DNA from: Marinobacterium sedimentorum
GTDB taxonomy: Bacteria; Pseudomonadota; Gammaproteobacteria; Pseudomonadales; Balneatricaceae
DNA: 51,755 nt
NCBI RefSeq assembly: GCF_024267675.1
Contig: NZ_JALDYX010000033.1
Span: 1 to 51,755 of the forward strand
Reading direction: 5' to 3'
Each line of letters begins with the position of its first letter. The stretch's first letter is position 1. The notes under the pieces were generated by a model, which saw only the letters and a program-made list of their open reading frames with translations, was not told the origin of the DNA and searched no databases. This document shows, one piece after another, positions 1-8,230 of the stretch. The position numbers were made by a program, and so were the translations under genes.

Positions 1-65
1 GTTCGCTCGTGGTAGTAGGCAATGCTCTGCGACTCTCAGGGCGCGTGCGCAGGCCAAGCAACTAA
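1..65 (+). CDS. ccoI: C-terminal tail of copper-transporting P-type ATPase CcoI (partial)
   Basis: The third frame from the window edge is open for 20 codons and ends at a TAA at 63-65. Its residues SLVVVGNALRL match the end of the last membrane helix typical of CcoI/FixI copper ATPases (usually SLxVVxNALRL). The gene that follows is ccoS, which normally sits directly after ccoI in cbb3 oxidase maturation clusters, so the context agrees. CcoI supplies copper for the CuB centre of the cbb3 oxidase. Only the tail is in the window, so none of the catalytic domains can be inspected. The family call is inference from this short tail plus synteny. Confidence 0.6.
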   Translation, partial: SLVVVGNALRLSGRVRRPSN

Positions 66-157
66 CACAAAGTTGAACGTTGAAAGCAGCAAAAAGATCA
101 GAGGTTAGTATGCGTAAAACCCCAGTCCGCCTTACACCAGACAGCAAAGGCTGATCC

Positions 158-400
158 ATGAATATTCTGTATCTGCTTATTCCCATCGCCATCATCTTTG
201 TCGGCTGCGCCCTATGGGCTTTCTTCTGGAGCGTCAACAGCGGCCAGTACGATGATCTGGAGTCCCCCGCCCACAGCATCCTGTTTGATGATGACGACAG
301 CCTGATCCCCGACGACGCCAAACAGGAACGCGCTCCTTCGGCCAAGCCTGCTGTCCAGGCCCCTGCGACCAAGACGCCCAAGATCGATACCCATGACTGA
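158..400 (+). CDS. ccoS: cbb3-type cytochrome oxidase assembly protein CcoS
   Basis: 80 residues. One N-terminal membrane helix (about residues 3-26, LYLLIPIAIIFVGCALWAFF) is followed by the family hallmark WSVxSGQYDDLExPA and an acidic run (FDDDD), then a Pro/Ala-rich cytoplasmic tail. CcoS is needed for maturation of the cbb3 terminal oxidase, where it is linked to cofactor (heme/Cu) insertion. Length and topology are normal for the family, with a tail slightly longer than in short homologues. It lies 92 bp after the ccoI end and overlaps the next gene by 8 bp, so the two are probably translationally coupled. Confidence 0.95.
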   Translation: MNILYLLIPIAIIFVGCALWAFFWSVNSGQYDDLESPAHSILFDDDDSLIPDDAKQERAPSAKPAVQAPATKTPKIDTHD

Positions 401-1055
401 GGGTCTTTCAATCGGCACGGCGCTGGTGCTGGGCCTGCTGGGCGGCGCCCACTGCATCGGCATGTGCGGCGGCATAGCCGCAACAGTCGGTATGACCCGC
501 CCTGACAGCCGTACGCCTGCCATCGTTCTGCTGCTGGGCTACAACGGCGGCCGCCTGCTGAGCTACACCCTGGCCGGCGCCCTGCTCGGCGGCCTCGGCG
601 TACTGCTGGCCGATGGCACGGCCACCCTGGTGCTGCGTACTCTGGCCGGCCTGATGCTCGTAGCCATGGGGCTGTACATCGCCCAGTGGTGGAAAGGCCT
701 GCTGTATCTGGAGCGCGCCGGCAGTGGTCTGTGGCGCTATCTGCGACCGCTGGCCAGCCGCTTTCTGCCGGCTCGAAGCCTGCCCCAGTCACTGGCGCTG
801 GGCCTGCTCTGGGGCTGGCTACCCTGTGGGCTGGTGTACAGCACCCTGATCTGGGCCTCCGCCGCCGGCGACTGGCAGACCAGTGCCCTGCTAATGGCCT
901 GCTTCGGCCTGGGCACGCTGCCGGCCATGCTTGCCACCGGGCTTATGGCAGCCCAGCTGCGTCAGCTGCTGGCACGGCGCCTGACCCAGCAACTGGCAGG
1001 CAGCCTGATTATCCTGTTCGGTCTCTTTACCCTGGTGCCGATACTGCTACCCTGA
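393..1055 (+). CDS. TauE/UreH-like (COG2836) membrane protein of the cbb3 maturation cluster
   Basis: 220 residues with about six hydrophobic segments. The N-terminal helix contains GLLGGAHCIGMCGGI, the Cys-containing signature of the COG2836 / UreH-like transmembrane family. A second Cys motif, WGWLPCGLVYS, lies near residue 145. Members of this family next to ccoS are thought to handle metal (copper) or sulfur species during cbb3 assembly. The paired Cys motifs in helices fit metal or thiol chemistry but do not prove it. It starts inside the end of ccoS (ATG at 393, ccoS stop at 398-400). In Pseudomonas-type clusters hemN often follows. Here fnr follows directly. Confidence 0.85.
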   Translation: MTEGLSIGTALVLGLLGGAHCIGMCGGIAATVGMTRPDSRTPAIVLLLGYNGGRLLSYTLAGALLGGLGVLLADGTATLVLRTLAGLMLVAMGLYIAQWWKGLLYLERAGSGLWRYLRPLASRFLPARSLPQSLALGLLWGWLPCGLVYSTLIWASAAGDWQTSALLMACFGLGTLPAMLATGLMAAQLRQLLARRLTQQLAGSLIILFGLFTLVPILLP

Positions 1056-1189
1056 TCCATCGCTTGTGCAGATGGCTTCAACCGGCGCGCCAAATGAGGG
1101 ATAATTGCAGGCCTCTGTCACTTAGGCACCGTCAGCCGCCATGCACTGCAATCCGAGCCCCCTATCAATCCAGGAAACAGGAAGTACCT

Positions 1190-1945
1190 ATGGATGAGCC
1201 ACGCAAGCCGGGGACATCACGTCCTGTTCAGCAGGCGCACTGCAATAACTGCAGCCTGAGTACACTCTGCCTGCCGGTCTCGCTGGGCCTGACGGACATT
1301 GATCGCCTGGACACCATCATCAGCAAGAGTTCGCCGCTAAAAAAGGGGGCGCTGTTGTTCGATCAAGGCCAGGCATTCAGCTCCATCTTTGCGGTGCGGG
1401 CCGGCAGCGTTAAGACCTATACGGTCACACCGGATGGCGACGAACAGATCACTGGATTCTATTTTCCCGGCGAACTGATCGGCCTCAGTGGCATAGACTC
1501 AGGCCAGTACCCCAACGCTGCACGGGTGCTCGAAACCACAACGGTGTGCAATATTCCCTTCGCACGCCTTGATGACCTGGCCGGTGAACTGCCGGAGTTG
1601 CGACGCCAGATCATGCGCACCATGAGCCGGGAGATTCGAGACGATCAGCAGATGTTGCTGCTGCTGTCGAAAAAAACCGCCGAGCAGCGTCTGGCCACCT
1701 TCCTGATCCGGCTGTCCGAACGCTTTCGCATTCGTGGCTATTCCAGAACGCGCTTTCGTCTGTCGATGTCACGCAACGAAATCGCCAACTATCTGGGGCT
1801 CGCGATCGAGACGGTCAGCCGGCTCTTCACCCGCTTTCAGAAAAGCGGCCTTATACAGGTGGAAGGCAAGGAAATCGATATTACCGATATTTCCCAGCTG
1901 TACCTGCAGTCCGGTGAGTGCCCAAACCTGCAGCAGACAACCTGA
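1190..1945 (+). CDS. fnr: FNR/ANR-type oxygen-sensing transcription regulator
   Basis: 251 residues, the usual length of FNR. The N-terminus carries the [4Fe-4S] cysteines Cys18, Cys21 and Cys27 (C-x2-C-x5-C), and Cys120 supplies the fourth ligand in TTTVCNIPF. A cyclic-nucleotide-binding-like beta roll (about 50-140) and a dimer helix are followed by a helix-turn-helix whose recognition helix contains IETVSRL, the E-xx-SR pattern that reads TTGAT half-sites. The start is set by an AGGAA ribosome site at 1172-1176. The frame stays open upstream but no homology supports a longer form. Under low oxygen it would activate cbb3 oxidase and related genes, so its position beside that cluster is expected. 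No clear FNR box was seen in its own leader. Confidence 0.95.
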   Translation: MDEPRKPGTSRPVQQAHCNNCSLSTLCLPVSLGLTDIDRLDTIISKSSPLKKGALLFDQGQAFSSIFAVRAGSVKTYTVTPDGDEQITGFYFPGELIGLSGIDSGQYPNAARVLETTTVCNIPFARLDDLAGELPELRRQIMRTMSREIRDDQQMLLLLSKKTAEQRLATFLIRLSERFRIRGYSRTRFRLSMSRNEIANYLGLAIETVSRLFTRFQKSGLIQVEGKEIDITDISQLYLQSGECPNLQQTT

Positions 1946-2041
1946 CCCCATCGACCAGCGCCACTACGGCACCTGGTCGACACTACTGATACTTATTACC
2001 GCATCACAAACGCAGCCGTGCTGCGCCCAAGGAGTTCTTGC

Positions 2042-2584
2042 ATGCCCTACGATGAGTGCTACGTAAAATCGGTCATCCGCACCGTAGCGGACTGGCCCGA
2101 AAAAGGCGTCATGTTTCGCGATATCACGCCTATTTTCAAAGATCCCAAAGCCCTGCGCATGGTCACGGATGATTTTATACAGCGCTATATCGGCACCGAC
2201 GTTACCCATATTGCCAGCATAGACGCCCGCGGCTTTCTGATCAGCTCGATCATGGCCTACCACCTCAATCTGCCCCTGGTACTGGTGCGCAAGAAAGGCA
2301 AGCTGCCAGGCGAGACCGTGCAGGCTGATTACGCGCTGGAATACGGCACCGCCACCGTTGAAATGCAGATCGACGCTGTGGGCCCTGGCGACCGCGTACT
2401 GATCTTTGATGATCTTATTGCCACCGGCGGCACCATCCTGGCCGCCAGCATGCTGATAAAAGAACTGGGCGCCAGCGTCTATGAAGCCGCCGCGCTGATT
2501 GACCTGCCGGACCTCGAAGGCTCCACCCGCATTCAGGATGCCGGCATTCCGGTCCACACGCTGCTGGCCTACGAAGGCCTCTGA
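2042..2584 (+). CDS. apt: Adenine phosphoribosyltransferase
   Basis: 180 residues. Converts adenine and PRPP to AMP (purine salvage, cytosol). The PRPP-binding signature VLIFDDLIATGGT is present near residues 118-130. The N-terminal PEKGVMFRDITPI block and the RKKGKLPGE hood segment (about 80-90) are both typical of Apt. The ATG at 2042 is chosen because a strong AAGGAG lies at 2029-2034. The frame extends a few codons upstream, but those codons cover the ribosome site. No cotranscribed partner is evident: the gap to rdgC is 116 bp. Confidence 0.95.
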   Translation: MPYDECYVKSVIRTVADWPEKGVMFRDITPIFKDPKALRMVTDDFIQRYIGTDVTHIASIDARGFLISSIMAYHLNLPLVLVRKKGKLPGETVQADYALEYGTATVEMQIDAVGPGDRVLIFDDLIATGGTILAASMLIKELGASVYEAAALIDLPDLEGSTRIQDAGIPVHTLLAYEGL

Positions 2585-2700
2585 TCTGCCCGCCATCGAG
2601 GCGCAGATGTTACGCGCCCCGGTGGCTTGCCCCATTCGCCATGGCAATTACGCCATGAGCCGCTAGAATAGCGCCCCTACTCAGCAGGCATCGATATACC

Positions 2701-3636
2701 ATGTGGTTCAAAAATCTGATCTTTTATCGCTTTAGCGCCGCCTTCGACAAAGATACCGAGACGCTGGAAAGCGCGCTGGCCGAAACGCCCTTCCACCCCT
2801 GCGGCAGCCAGGAACTGAGCCGCTCTGGCTGGATTGCCCCCTGCAGGGGCCTGCCGGACAGTCTGGTCTACAGTTGTGCCGGCTATCATCTGATCTGCAC
2901 CCAGAAAGAAGAAAAGATCCTGCCCTCGGGGGTCATTCGCCAGTCACTGGAAGAGCGGGTACAGAAGATAGAAAAGGAAGAGGCACGCAAGGTCTATCGT
3001 CGCGAGCACACCCAGCTCAAGGACGAAATCATTCTTGACCTGCTGCCCCGCGCCTTCAGCAAACGCAGCCAGACCTATGCGCTCATTGCGCCCCAGGCCG
3101 GGCTGATTCTGGTCGATGCCTCAAGCCACAAGAACGCAGAAGACCTGCTCAGCCAGTTGCGCACCAGCCTGGGTTCACTGCCGGTCATTCTGACGGACGT
3201 CAAGCAGTCTCCCGCAGCGGTCATGAGTCACTGGCTGGAACAGCAGGAACCGCTGCCAACCTCGCTGCAGCTGCTCGACGAGGCTGAATTGAAGGATAAT
3301 CTGGTCGAGGGCGGCGTAATCCGCATCAAGGGCCAGGAGCTCACCAGCAGTGAGATCGTGGCACACCTTGAAGCCGGTAAACGCGTCGCCAAGCTGGCGC
3401 TGGAGTGGGACGAGAACCTGCGCTTCCTGCTGCACGAAGATCTCAGCGTGCATCGCATTAAACAAACCGATCAGTTCAAGGAACGCCAGCAGGATGTGGC
3501 CGACGACGAACTGGCACGCTTTGATGCCGATGTGGCGCAACTGGGGCTCGAGCTGACGCGCCTGATTCCGGACCTGCTCAACGCCTTTGGCGGCGAAGTC
3601 GCCGGCGCATCCCTGGAACCCGCGCCAAAAGCGTGA
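2701..3636 (+). CDS. rdgC: Recombination-associated protein RdgC
   Basis: 311 residues, close to the roughly 300 usual for RdgC. It opens with MWFKNLIFYRF, the conserved N-terminus of the family, and contains the FHPCGSQELSRSGW block and GVIRQSLEERVQKIE. RdgC is a nucleoid-associated protein that forms a ring around duplex DNA and restrains RecA-dependent recombination. The C-terminal part is acidic and helical, as in homologues. It stands alone between apt and queE. Confidence 0.95.
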   Translation: MWFKNLIFYRFSAAFDKDTETLESALAETPFHPCGSQELSRSGWIAPCRGLPDSLVYSCAGYHLICTQKEEKILPSGVIRQSLEERVQKIEKEEARKVYRREHTQLKDEIILDLLPRAFSKRSQTYALIAPQAGLILVDASSHKNAEDLLSQLRTSLGSLPVILTDVKQSPAAVMSHWLEQQEPLPTSLQLLDEAELKDNLVEGGVIRIKGQELTSSEIVAHLEAGKRVAKLALEWDENLRFLLHEDLSVHRIKQTDQFKERQQDVADDELARFDADVAQLGLELTRLIPDLLNAFGGEVAGASLEPAPKA

Positions 3637-3737
3637 CACGCCGCCACAGGGACGGTGAAACAATTCAGTTGAACCCATACTGAAGCAGAATTGACCAGCC
3701 GCCCGCTGCAACGGCCCTGCAAGGCCCCGGAGACCCC

Positions 3738-4370
3738 ATGTACAGCGTTAAGGAAATGTTCTACACCCTGCAGGGCGAAGGTGCCCAGGCCGGCCGGCCG
3801 GCGGTGTTCTGCCGTTTTGCCGGCTGCAATCTCTGGTCCGGCCGGGAGCAGGATCGCAGCAGCGCCATCTGCGACTTCTGCGACACCGATTTTGTCGGCA
3901 CCGACGGCCAGAACGGCGGCAAATTCGCCACCGCAGAAGCCCTGGCAGAGGCCACTATGGCGCTCTGGCCGGACCCTGCCCAGGGCACCCCCTACCTGGT
4001 CTGCACCGGTGGCGAACCTGCACTGCAGCTCGATACAGCCCTGATCCGGGCCTTCAAGGCCGCAGGCTTCGAGATTGCCGTTGAAACCAACGGCACCAAA
4101 CCTCTGCCCAAGGGCATCGACTGGATCTGCCTGAGCCCCAAGGCCAACACCGAACTGGTGCTGACCGCCGGGCAGGAGCTCAAGCTGGTCTACCCGCAAC
4201 TACTGGCCCCGCCCGAGCGCTTTACCTCACTGGCCTTTGAGCATTTCTACCTGCAGCCGCTGGATGGACCCGATGCCGACGCCAATCTGCGCCGCTGTGT
4301 GCAGTACTGCCTGGAGCACCCGCAGTGGAAACTGAGCCTGCAAACCCACAAGATTCTGGGCATCGACTGA
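3738..4370 (+). CDS. queE: 7-carboxy-7-deazaguanine synthase
   Basis: 210 residues. A radical-SAM enzyme that converts 6-carboxytetrahydropterin to 7-carboxy-7-deazaguanine in queuosine synthesis. The N-terminal MFYTLQGEGAQAGRPAVFCR motif is diagnostic. The cluster cysteines occur as C-x14-C-x2-C (CNLWSG...AICDFCD), the expanded loop also found in the E. coli and Pseudomonas QueE type rather than the canonical C-x3-C-x2-C. A TGGEPALQ glycine-rich motif (about residue 92) binds SAM. No other queuosine gene lies alongside. Confidence 0.95.
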   Translation: MYSVKEMFYTLQGEGAQAGRPAVFCRFAGCNLWSGREQDRSSAICDFCDTDFVGTDGQNGGKFATAEALAEATMALWPDPAQGTPYLVCTGGEPALQLDTALIRAFKAAGFEIAVETNGTKPLPKGIDWICLSPKANTELVLTAGQELKLVYPQLLAPPERFTSLAFEHFYLQPLDGPDADANLRRCVQYCLEHPQWKLSLQTHKILGID

Positions 4371-4767
4371 TCATCAACGAGCGTGTGCGGCTGTGAATCA
4401 CGCCATTGCACAAGCATCCACAGGCCCGTTGTTACAGCTCTGCACCGTTATACCCACATCTGCTGTGGATAAGGGTGTGGGTGAGAGGGAAAATAACCGC
4501 CACCCAGCCCATGATAGCGTTGCCTCACACAGATTGATCACTTTTTAACCAGTTTTTATTTGTGAAATAAAATCAATACGTTGTAGAGATTTTTTCAAGA
4601 AGCTGGTGATATTTAGCCTGTTGGGTAGCGATTTTGTTATGTAAAGTTTCTGAACCAGCGGCACCGCGGATCAGGCTTCAGGGCCCAACGCAGTTTCCAG
4701 TATGCCGCACTGGCCGGCATACTGCCGCAGCCGCTACTATTAGCGCTCATTACTCTATGGATTCGTA
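4371..4767 (+). other. 397-bp intergenic region with DnaA-box-like sites and an AT-rich stretch
   Basis: No gene is visible. A perfect DnaA 9-mer (TGTGGATAA, i.e. TTATCCACA on the minus strand) lies at 4464-4472. Weaker matches are TGTGAATCA at 4392-4400 (one mismatch), GCATCCACA at 4414-4422 (two) and TGTGAAATA at 4561-4569 (two). From about 4530 to 4630 the DNA is markedly AT-rich, with runs such as CTTTTTAACCAGTTTTTATT, unlike the GC-rich genes either side. The promoter of the downstream CDF gene must also lie here. A regulatory or DnaA-titrating role is inference. Confidence 0.4.
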
Positions 4768-5922
4768 ATGTACACAGCCAAGCAACGCCAGCAGGAAGCC
4801 CAGAAGGTCACACTGGTCGGCAGTCTTCTGGACGCCGTTCTCGGCGTCACCAAAATTTTTGTCGGCCTGTTTTCCCATTCCCACGCCCTGATTGCCGACG
4901 GCGTTCACTCGCTGTCGGACCTGGCCACCGACTTCATGGTCGTGCTCATTCTGCGGGTATCACACCAGGAGCCGGACGAAGACCACCCCTGGGGCCACGC
5001 CCGCTTCGAAACTGCCGGTACCGTTATGCTCGGCGCGCTGCTGATCGCTGTCGCCGGCGCCATGGCGTACAACAGCGTCGGACTGATTTTCAGCGGTGAG
5101 TCCCTGCTAATTCCCGAGTGGCCCACACTGGTTGTGGCAGCGCTGTCTATCGTCAGCAAGGAATGGATCTACCGCTACACCCTGGCGGCCGGCAAACGCC
5201 TCAAGTCGGATCTGATCATTGCCAACGCCTGGCACAGCCGCAGTGATGCCTTTTCATCCATAGTGGTACTGATCGGTATTGCCGGCGCCATGCTCGGCTG
5301 GACCTGGCTCGATGCGCTTACCGCCGTACTGGTGGCACTGCTGATCGCAAAAATCGGCTGGGATCTGACCTGGAAAAGCATCAAGGAGCTGGTGGATACC
5401 GCCTTGCCGGAACCCCAGGTGCGCGAGCTGGAACAGGCCGTGCAGGATGTCGATGGCGTGATCAGCGTGCACAGTCTGAAAACCCGTCTGATGGGTGGCC
5501 AGAGCCTGCTGGAAATGCATATTCAGGTAGAAAGTCACCTGAGCGCCTCGGAAGGCCACTATATCGGCGACACAGCGGTGCGCATCCTCAAGACCCGCTT
5601 CGACGACATTGGCGATGTCATTTTTCATATCGACACCTACAACGATGACCAGCGTCTGTACTGCGATACCCTGCCGCTGCGCGCAGAAGTCGAAGAGGCC
5701 CTCAGGGCCGCCCTGACCGAGCTGCATCCACAGCTGAAATGGGAAAAACTCGCGCTCTACTACATTAAGGCCCGAATCGAGCTGGAGCTGAATTTCGACA
5801 GCGCCGAACTCGCCCGTTGTGGACTCGGCGGAAACGAGGTGCAGCAGGCCCTGCGTGAAAAGCTGCAGCCGTATTACTGGTACGCCAGCCTGAGCCTGTG
5901 GCTCACACCCAGCAATGCCTGA
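4768..5922 (+). CDS. Cation diffusion facilitator (CDF) family divalent metal exporter
   Basis: 384 residues. Exports a divalent cation (Zn, Fe or Mn) in exchange for protons at the inner membrane. Helix 2 carries the metal-site motif ALIADGVHSLSDLATD (HSLSD near residue 48) and helix 5 carries HSRSDAFSS, the two HxxxD pairs of the tetrahedral transport site. DHPWGHARFE marks the cytoplasmic loop. After the normal cytoplasmic dimerisation domain (about 215-295) there is an extra soluble stretch of about 85 residues, making the protein longer than FieF (about 300). The metal cannot be assigned from sequence. It overlaps yigZ by 8 bp. Confidence 0.9.
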   Translation: MYTAKQRQQEAQKVTLVGSLLDAVLGVTKIFVGLFSHSHALIADGVHSLSDLATDFMVVLILRVSHQEPDEDHPWGHARFETAGTVMLGALLIAVAGAMAYNSVGLIFSGESLLIPEWPTLVVAALSIVSKEWIYRYTLAAGKRLKSDLIIANAWHSRSDAFSSIVVLIGIAGAMLGWTWLDALTAVLVALLIAKIGWDLTWKSIKELVDTALPEPQVRELEQAVQDVDGVISVHSLKTRLMGGQSLLEMHIQVESHLSASEGHYIGDTAVRILKTRFDDIGDVIFHIDTYNDDQRLYCDTLPLRAEVEEALRAALTELHPQLKWEKLALYYIKARIELELNFDSAELARCGLGGNEVQQALREKLQPYYWYASLSLWLTPSNA

Positions 5923-6544
5923 GACCTATCTGCGACCGAGTGAGGAGCATGCGGTCAGCATTGAAATCAAGCGCAGCCTGTTTATCTGCCAGGCGGCGCC
6001 TACCGTCGGTGTCGAGGCCGCCAATGACTTCATCAGCGCGGTGCGCAGCCGCTACCCCGATGCCAGTCACCACTGCTGGTGCTACGTTGCAGGCGCGCCC
6101 GGAGACTACAATCTGTGGAACTGCAGCGATGACGGCGAGCCCCGCGGCACCGCCGGAAAGCCCATGCTCAATGTGCTCAGCCACTCGGGCCTTGGGGACA
6201 TCACCCTGGTCGTGACGCGCTATTTTGGTGGTGTGAAACTCGGTGCCGGCGGGCTGGTCAGGGCCTACAGCCAGGCGGTACAGGAATGCCTGGCAACGCT
6301 GCCAAGCGAAACACGGGTGTTCACCCAGACCTACCAGCTGCTTGCACCCCACGCCCTCACAGGCACCCTGGAGCATCTGATACAGCAGCTGAACCTAAGG
6401 GTACTTGATCGCCAATGGCATGATCAGCTGCAGATTCTGCTGGATCTGGACCCCAGGCAGGCGCAGGAACTCGAACTGCGCCTGGCGCCCCTGCCCGCCG
6501 TCAGCTTTGCGACGCTCAAGCCGGCTAAGCCAACCGGTCAATAG
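5915..6544 (+). CDS. yigZ: YigZ/IMPACT family protein
   Basis: 209 residues. The N-terminal domain carries the UPF0029/IMPACT signature: DASHHCWCYVAG, DDGEPRGTAGKPML and VVTRYFGGVKLGAGGLVRAYS. The C-terminal portion is the DUF1949 ferredoxin-like domain. The family is thought to bind nucleic acid or translation components. The exact bacterial function is not established. The start codon lies inside the end of the CDF gene (ATG at 5915, stop at 5920-5922), which implies cotranscription. It converges on the L,D-transpeptidase gene. Confidence 0.92.
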   Translation: MPETYLRPSEEHAVSIEIKRSLFICQAAPTVGVEAANDFISAVRSRYPDASHHCWCYVAGAPGDYNLWNCSDDGEPRGTAGKPMLNVLSHSGLGDITLVVTRYFGGVKLGAGGLVRAYSQAVQECLATLPSETRVFTQTYQLLAPHALTGTLEHLIQQLNLRVLDRQWHDQLQILLDLDPRQAQELELRLAPLPAVSFATLKPAKPTGQ

Positions 6545-6595
6545 CGGTTCCAGCGCGACTCGACGGCGGCCAAGAGACAGGCAAAGCGCACGAAC

Positions 6596-7939
6596 TCAGG
6601 GGCCGGCAATCCGGACCTGCTGCGTCACCGAGACGTGCTGTTCGGCATCGCTGTCATGACCATAGAGATCATCACGAAACTGCAGCTGCCCCTCATCATC
6701 CAGCCAGGCGGTCCAATAGGTTGTATAAACCGGCACCGGCACCGGCAGCGACAGCACGCGGTTCTTGCCGCTGGCGATCTCCCGCTCAAGTCGCGATACC
6801 GATGCAGCCCCCTGGTCGCCACCAGCAAGGCCGAACAGCCGTTTTGCCAGCTTATCCGGATACTCGATACGGATGCAGCCAGAGCTGAAGTTCCTCGTCG
6901 GCTTGCTAAACAACCCCGCGCTCGGGGTGCCGTGCATATACACCAGATAGGGATTGGGGAAATTGAACTTCAGCTGACCCAGCGGGTTGCTGGGCCCCGG
7001 CGCCTGCCAGAAACGCTGCTGCGGCTGCGGACCCCGATACAGGTGTTCGAAGTCCAGCTCGCTCAGCGGCAAGGAACGCATAGCGGCGCCGTGCCCGACC
7101 ACCAGTTCAAGACCCTTGCTGTGCAGCACATCCGGCGACTGTTCCATGCTGGGCACTATGTCGCGGTAGGCAATGCCGCTGGGCACGTTCCAGTCCGGAT
7201 TCAGTTCCAGCGAATCAATCTGACTGACCAACAGCGGGGTGCGCGCCTTGAGCTTGCCGACAATGGCGCGCATCTGCAACACCGGTTTGCCGGCTTCGAA
7301 ATAGCGCATCTCGAAGGCAGGAATATTCACCACCACGTAGGTATTTGCAGCACCGCGCTGTACCTCGAACTGATCCAGGCGTTCGCGGTTGCGCTGCAGT
7401 TGCCGATAGCGCAGCCCTGGTGAAACCTCAAGCGCTGCACGTGAACGCCGTCCCCAGAGGCCATCGGCCTCAAGCCCATGGCGACGCTGAAAGCGCACCA
7501 GCGCCGCCTGCAGTGCCTCATCAAAGCGCCAGGGCTCTGCGGGCGCTATACCGGCCTGCAGATCGCCCAGCAGTATCAGCCGATTGCGAATATCGGCCAC
7601 CACAGGGTCGATGTCACCGAGGCGCAGGGTCGCTGTGGGAACAATCGGCGGCCAGCGGTACTCCAGCGTCAGGGCACGGTAACGGGCCAGGGCACCCTCG
7701 ATAGACTCGAATCGCCCCTGCCCCGACACCATAGCCTGAGGCTGCCCCGCAGCCGGGTTTTGTGACTCGTATGCCGGCTCGTCGGCTGTAAATGGCGGCG
7801 CAGCAACAGCGACATTGATCAGACCACCGAGCACCGCCGCGCTCACAACAGCGGCGGTGCCCGGTACCCTGGCGAGCAGAATAAGGCTTCGCAGAATGAC
7901 TGTGCGCAGCACAGCAGAAACACGCGTAACTCGTCTCAC
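6596..7939 (-). CDS. L,D-transpeptidase of the YcbB/LdtD family
   Basis: 447 residues from the preferred start. Forms 3-3 peptidoglycan cross-links or attaches protein in the periplasm. After a basic N-terminus and a hydrophobic export segment (about 12-45, ending AVAAPP) there is a helical region, a peptidoglycan-binding type-1 domain (LVRFQRRHGLEADGLWGRRS) and a YkuD catalytic domain with MHGTPSAGLFSK and the active-site motif SSGCIRIE (Cys about 355). A GTG start at 7939 is chosen because GGGAGG precedes it by 4 bases. The frame runs on to a GTG at 8062 (488 residues), which would place a long odd tail before the signal segment. It is shorter than E. coli LdtD (615). Confidence 0.85.
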   Translation of the reverse strand: MRRVTRVSAVLRTVILRSLILLARVPGTAAVVSAAVLGGLINVAVAAPPFTADEPAYESQNPAAGQPQAMVSGQGRFESIEGALARYRALTLEYRWPPIVPTATLRLGDIDPVVADIRNRLILLGDLQAGIAPAEPWRFDEALQAALVRFQRRHGLEADGLWGRRSRAALEVSPGLRYRQLQRNRERLDQFEVQRGAANTYVVVNIPAFEMRYFEAGKPVLQMRAIVGKLKARTPLLVSQIDSLELNPDWNVPSGIAYRDIVPSMEQSPDVLHSKGLELVVGHGAAMRSLPLSELDFEHLYRGPQPQQRFWQAPGPSNPLGQLKFNFPNPYLVYMHGTPSAGLFSKPTRNFSSGCIRIEYPDKLAKRLFGLAGGDQGAASVSRLEREIASGKNRVLSLPVPVPVYTTYWTAWLDDEGQLQFRDDLYGHDSDAEQHVSVTQQVRIAGP

Positions 7940-8230
7940 AGCACCTCCCAAGACGTTGCCTATATAAGGATAGTCCCGATCAAGCCGCTGGAAAACACCC
8001 TGCCGGGCAGCTAGGATGCGCTTTAAAAGTCTGCACCGCCACACCCATGCGCTATACGACACCCTGATGTCCGTTTATTTGGTACGTTAGCAATGTGTAA
8101 CAACTCGATGACTGGCACTCGGCACTGAAAGTCTTTTATAGTACCTCTGCAACGCCTGAAATATCGGCACTGGCAAGCGTAATTGCATGCAGCACCCAAC
8201 TTAAATCCGGCGAGCCATTAAGGGACGACT
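7940..8230. promoter_or_regulatory. Divergent intergenic region between L,D-transpeptidase and diguanylate cyclase genes
   Basis: About 290 bp with no supported gene. It must hold both divergent promoters. A possible -10 (TATAGT, 8137-8142) for the plus-strand gene has no convincing -35 at 17 bp. If the longer GTG start at 8062 of the transpeptidase were used, the left 120 bp would be coding. Confidence 0.35.

Noticed and set aside
1056..1189. FNR-binding box (TTGAT-N4-ATCAA) upstream of fnr
   Set aside because: No match with both half-sites was found in the leader.
4371..4767. Chromosome replication origin
   Set aside because: Only one perfect DnaA box and none of the gene neighbours usual for a gammaproteobacterial origin (dnaA, gidA/mnmG, rpmH). 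Reported only as a DnaA-box cluster.
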